From assembly GCF_010728725.1 (NCBI RefSeq), contig NZ_AP022606.1, positions 4,092,001 through 4,156,000 on the forward strand: a stretch of DNA of 64,000 nucleotides, given 5' to 3'. Shown piece by piece: positions 61,527 through 64,000 of this stretch; positions within the stretch are counted from its first letter, which is position 1; each line of letters opens with the position of its first letter. The stretch comes from Mycobacterium branderi (GTDB taxonomy: Bacteria; Actinomycetota; Actinomycetes; Mycobacteriales; Mycobacteriaceae). Both the position numbers and the translations under genes were made by a program. The notes under the pieces are model-generated. The model saw only the letters and a list, made by a program, of their open reading frames with translations, was not told the origin of the DNA and did not search any database.

Positions 61527-63656
61527 ATGACGCCCACTGCCCCGTCGTTGACCGAACTCGCCGGGCGGCTCGGGATCGCCACCGACTACGAGGACTGGAC
61601 CGGTCGGCGGGTGCCCGTCACCGACAGCACCGTGGTGGCCGTCCTGGCCGCGTTCGGGGTGGCCGCGGGGACCGAGTCGCAATGCGCCGCCGCGCTGGCA
61701 GCGCTGGACCGCGAGTACTGGGCGCGCGCGCTGCCGGCCACCGTCGTCGGCCGCGCGGGCGCGCAGACCCGGTTCTGGGTTCATGTGACCCACGGTCATC
61801 CCGCCGAGGTGTGGGTGCAGCTCGAGGATGGAACCCTGCGCCGCGGCGTCCGGCAGGTCGACAACTTCACCGAGCCGTTCGACCTCGACGGCCGCCTGGT
61901 CGGCGAGGCCAGCTTCGAGCTGCCCGCCGACCTGCCGCTGGGCTATCACCGCCTGCATCTGCGGTCCGGCGACCAAAAGACCGACACCGCGCTGATCGTC
62001 ACGCCCGACTGGCTGGGGTTGCCGGAGCGGCTCGGCGCTCGCCGCACCTGGGGCCTGGCGGCACAGTTATATAGCGTGCGGTCCCGAGGGTCGTGGGGCG
62101 TCGGCGACCTGACCGACCTCACCGACCTCGCGGTGTGGTCCGCGTCGCGGCACGGCGCCGGCTATCTGTTGGTCAACCCGCTGCATGCGGCCACCCCGAC
62201 CAAGCCGATGGAGCCGTCGCCCTATCTGCCGACGTCGCGGCGCTTCGTCAACCCGCTCTACCTGCGGGTCGAGGCGATACCGGAGTTCGCTTACCTGCCC
62301 AAACGCAGCCGGGTGCGGCGGCTGCGTGAGCGGGCCCGCGACCGCGCGGCCACCTCCGACTCGATCGACCGCGACACCGCATGGGCGGCCAAACGCAAGG
62401 CGCTGCAACTCGTCTACCGGGTCCCGCGTTCGGCGGGCCGGCAACTGGCCTTCGCGGCGTTCTGCGCGCGCGAGGGCACCGCGCTCGACGACTTCGCCAC
62501 CTGGTGTGCGCTGGCCGAGGAGTACGGCGCTGACTGGCATCAATGGCCGGAATCACTGCAGCACCCGAGCGCGCCCGGCGTGGCCGAATTCGTCGCCGAG
62601 CACGCTGCGGAGGTGGATTTCCATCGCTGGCTGCAATGGCAGCTCGAAGAGCAGCTGGCCACTGCTCAGTCTCGGGCGGTGGCGGCCGGGATGTCGCTGG
62701 GCATCATGGCCGACCTGGCCGTCGGCGTGCATCCCACCGGCGCGGACGCCTGGGGACTGCAGGACGCGCTGGCGCTGGGTGTGACGGCGGGCGCGCCGCC
62801 GGACGAGTTCAACCAGCTCGGCCAGGACTGGTCGCAGCCGCCGTGGCGTCCGGACCGCCTCGACGAGCAGGAGTACCAGCCGTTCCGGGCGCTGATCCGC
62901 GCCGTGCTGCGGCACGCCGGCGGGGTGCGCATCGACCACATCATCGGGCTGTTCCGGCTGTGGTGGATCCCCGAGGGTTCGCCACCCACGCATGGCACCT
63001 ATGTGCGCTACGACCACGAGGCGATGGTCGGCATCGTCGCGCTGGAGGCCCATCGGGCCGGGGCGGTGGTGGTCGGTGAGGACCTCGGCACGGTCGAGCC
63101 GTGGGTGCGCGAGTATCTGCGGGCCCGCGGCGTGCTTGGTACCTCGATTCTGTGGTTCGAGCGCGACCGCGACGGTGACGGCGGGCCGCTACCGGCCGAA
63201 CGCTGGCGGGAGTACTGCCTATCCGCGGTCACCACGCATGACCTGCCGCCGACCGCGGGATATCTGGCGGGCGAGCATGTGCGGCTTCGGGATTCGCTGG
63301 GACTGTTGACCCGTCCGGTCGACGAAGAGCTCGCGGCCGCTGCGGCAGACCGGGAGGCGTGGCTGGCCGAGCTGCGGCGGGTCGGGCTGCTGGGTCGGCA
63401 CGCCGACCTCGACGAAACCGTGGTGGCCCTGCACGAGTACCTGGGCCGTACGCCGTCGCGGCTGCTGGGTCTGGCGCTGACCGACGCGGTCGGCGATCAC
63501 CGCACCCAGAACCAGCCCGGCACCACCGACGAGTACCCGAATTGGCGGGTGCCGCTGTCCGGTCCCGACGGTCGGCCGGTGCTGCTCGAGGACGTCTTCA
63601 CCGACCCGCGGGCCGCGCGGCTGGCCGAAACGCTGCATGCTCAGACGGCCGGTTAA
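61527..63656 (+). CDS. malQ: 4-alpha-glucanotransferase (amylomaltase)
   Basis: 709 residues from ATG at 61527 (MTPTAPSLTELAGRLGIATDY). Glycoside hydrolase family 77: DEFNQLGQDWSQPPW, nucleophile Asp in RIDHIIGLFRLWW, acid/base Glu in VVGEDLGTVEP and third acidic Asp in TTHDLPPTAGY. An N-terminal beta-rich extension (about 1-170) is typical for the actinobacterial enzyme. It transfers maltodextrin segments in glycogen and maltose metabolism. Same divergent position beside eccB5 as Rv1781c. Confidence 0.94.
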   Translation: MTPTAPSLTELAGRLGIATDYEDWTGRRVPVTDSTVVAVLAAFGVAAGTESQCAAALAALDREYWARALPATVVGRAGAQTRFWVHVTHGHPAEVWVQLEDGTLRRGVRQVDNFTEPFDLDGRLVGEASFELPADLPLGYHRLHLRSGDQKTDTALIVTPDWLGLPERLGARRTWGLAAQLYSVRSRGSWGVGDLTDLTDLAVWSASRHGAGYLLVNPLHAATPTKPMEPSPYLPTSRRFVNPLYLRVEAIPEFAYLPKRSRVRRLRERARDRAATSDSIDRDTAWAAKRKALQLVYRVPRSAGRQLAFAAFCAREGTALDDFATWCALAEEYGADWHQWPESLQHPSAPGVAEFVAEHAAEVDFHRWLQWQLEEQLATAQSRAVAAGMSLGIMADLAVGVHPTGADAWGLQDALALGVTAGAPPDEFNQLGQDWSQPPWRPDRLDEQEYQPFRALIRAVLRHAGGVRIDHIIGLFRLWWIPEGSPPTHGTYVRYDHEAMVGIVALEAHRAGAVVVGEDLGTVEPWVREYLRARGVLGTSILWFERDRDGDGGPLPAERWREYCLSAVTTHDLPPTAGYLAGEHVRLRDSLGLLTRPVDEELAAAAADREAWLAELRRVGLLGRHADLDETVVALHEYLGRTPSRLLGLALTDAVGDHRTQNQPGTTDEYPNWRVPLSGPDGRPVLLEDVFTDPRAARLAETLHAQTAG

Positions 63657-63667
63657 CCTCACGGGTG

Positions 63668-64000
63668 ATGAAAGTCGCGGTGGTCGCCCCGGTCGGCGCC
63701 GGTGTCACGGCGGACCCCGCGTGGATGGCGGCGTTTGCACGGCATCTGGAGGTCTGCGGCTTCGAGTCAATCGTGGTCGTCGAGCACACCGTGCTGGCGA
63801 CCCGCTACGACAGCGTCTACCCCTACGACAGCTCGGGCCGGGTGGAACTCGCGGCCGACTGCCCGGTCCCCGATCCGCTTGATCTGCTGGCGTTCTTGGC
63901 CGGCCACACCGAGCGGCTGGGTCTGGCCACCGGAGTTCTGGTGCTGCCCAATCACCATCCGGTTGTGCTGGCCAAGCGGGCGGCCACCGTCGACGTGCTG
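63668..64000 (+). CDS. Luciferase-like (LLM, probably F420-dependent) oxidoreductase, cut by window edge
   Basis: The first 111 codons are present. The TIM-barrel luciferase-like family is shown by FARHLEVCGFESIVVVEHTV, the YPYDSSGR segment, DPLDLLAFLAGHTERLGLATGVLVLP and HHPVVLAKRAATVD. It starts 11 bp after malQ and may be co-transcribed. F420 use is inferred from genus and family. Confidence 0.82.
   Translation, partial: MKVAVVAPVGAGVTADPAWMAAFARHLEVCGFESIVVVEHTVLATRYDSVYPYDSSGRVELAADCPVPDPLDLLAFLAGHTERLGLATGVLVLPNHHPVVLAKRAATVDVL

Overview
The window is high-GC actinobacterial DNA from a slow-growing-type Mycobacterium. It holds a complete ESX-5 type VII secretion locus, eight PE and fourteen PPE genes, EsxM/EsxN pairs, and flanking genes collinear, in reverse, with the M. 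tuberculosis stretch from about Rv1780 to Rv1824. It is not M. tuberculosis: the PE/PPE content differs, there are three magnesium riboswitches in one locus, an NRAMP-type transporter operon is present, and several accessory genes interrupt ESX-5. I cannot name the species from sequence alone.

Layout. 1-5.9 kb: ilvG-like, secA2, pgsA2, a DUF881 membrane protein and a small basic membrane protein, all on the minus strand. 5.9-7.9 kb: bacA-type ABC importer (plus strand). 7.9-14 kb: flavoprotein, VOC protein, TetR regulator, trypsin-like secreted protease, lectin/LysM protein, sterol desaturase (erg3) and mgtC, all minus. 14-31.7 kb: a PE/PPE-rich stretch read entirely on the minus strand and organised around three M-box (Mg2+) riboswitches. 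The middle unit reads M-box, PE, PPE31-like PPE, EsxM, EsxN, PRC/MgtE-N/CBS protein, NRAMP-related transporter. 32-40.6 kb: eccA5, eccE5, mycP5, eccD5, espG5, esxN, esxM and PE19, with 4-nt overlaps between eccA5/eccE5 and eccE5/mycP5 and a 29-nt overlap between mycP5 and eccD5. 41-55.5 kb: CYP143/ferredoxin, a SnoaL-like protein, a methyltransferase, a metallophosphoesterase and an orphan ABC solute-binding lipoprotein, interspersed with further PE/PPE units. 55.6-61.3 kb: eccC5 and eccB5. 61.5-64 kb: malQ and the start of a luciferase-like oxidoreductase.

How it fits together. EccB5-E5 form the inner-membrane secretion channel, MycP5 is its protease, EspG5 and EccA5 handle PE/PPE substrates, and the PE/PPE/Esx proteins are the cargo. 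The sequence suggests two nutrient-limitation circuits feeding cargo into ESX-5. Units at 22.7-31.7 kb are preceded by near-identical SigA-like promoters, M-box aptamers and short leader ORFs, pointing to magnesium control. Five units at 40-54 kb are preceded by helically phased GTTCAYC-type boxes resembling PHO boxes, pointing to phosphate (RegX3-type) control. The strongest candidate for a little-described system is the M-box operon at 23.6-29.4 kb, which couples a PE/PPE pair and an Esx pair to a probable inner-membrane Mg2+ transporter with a CBS partner. A second candidate is a pair of PPE proteins next to mgtC whose C-terminal tails resemble the C-terminal domain of MgtC itself.
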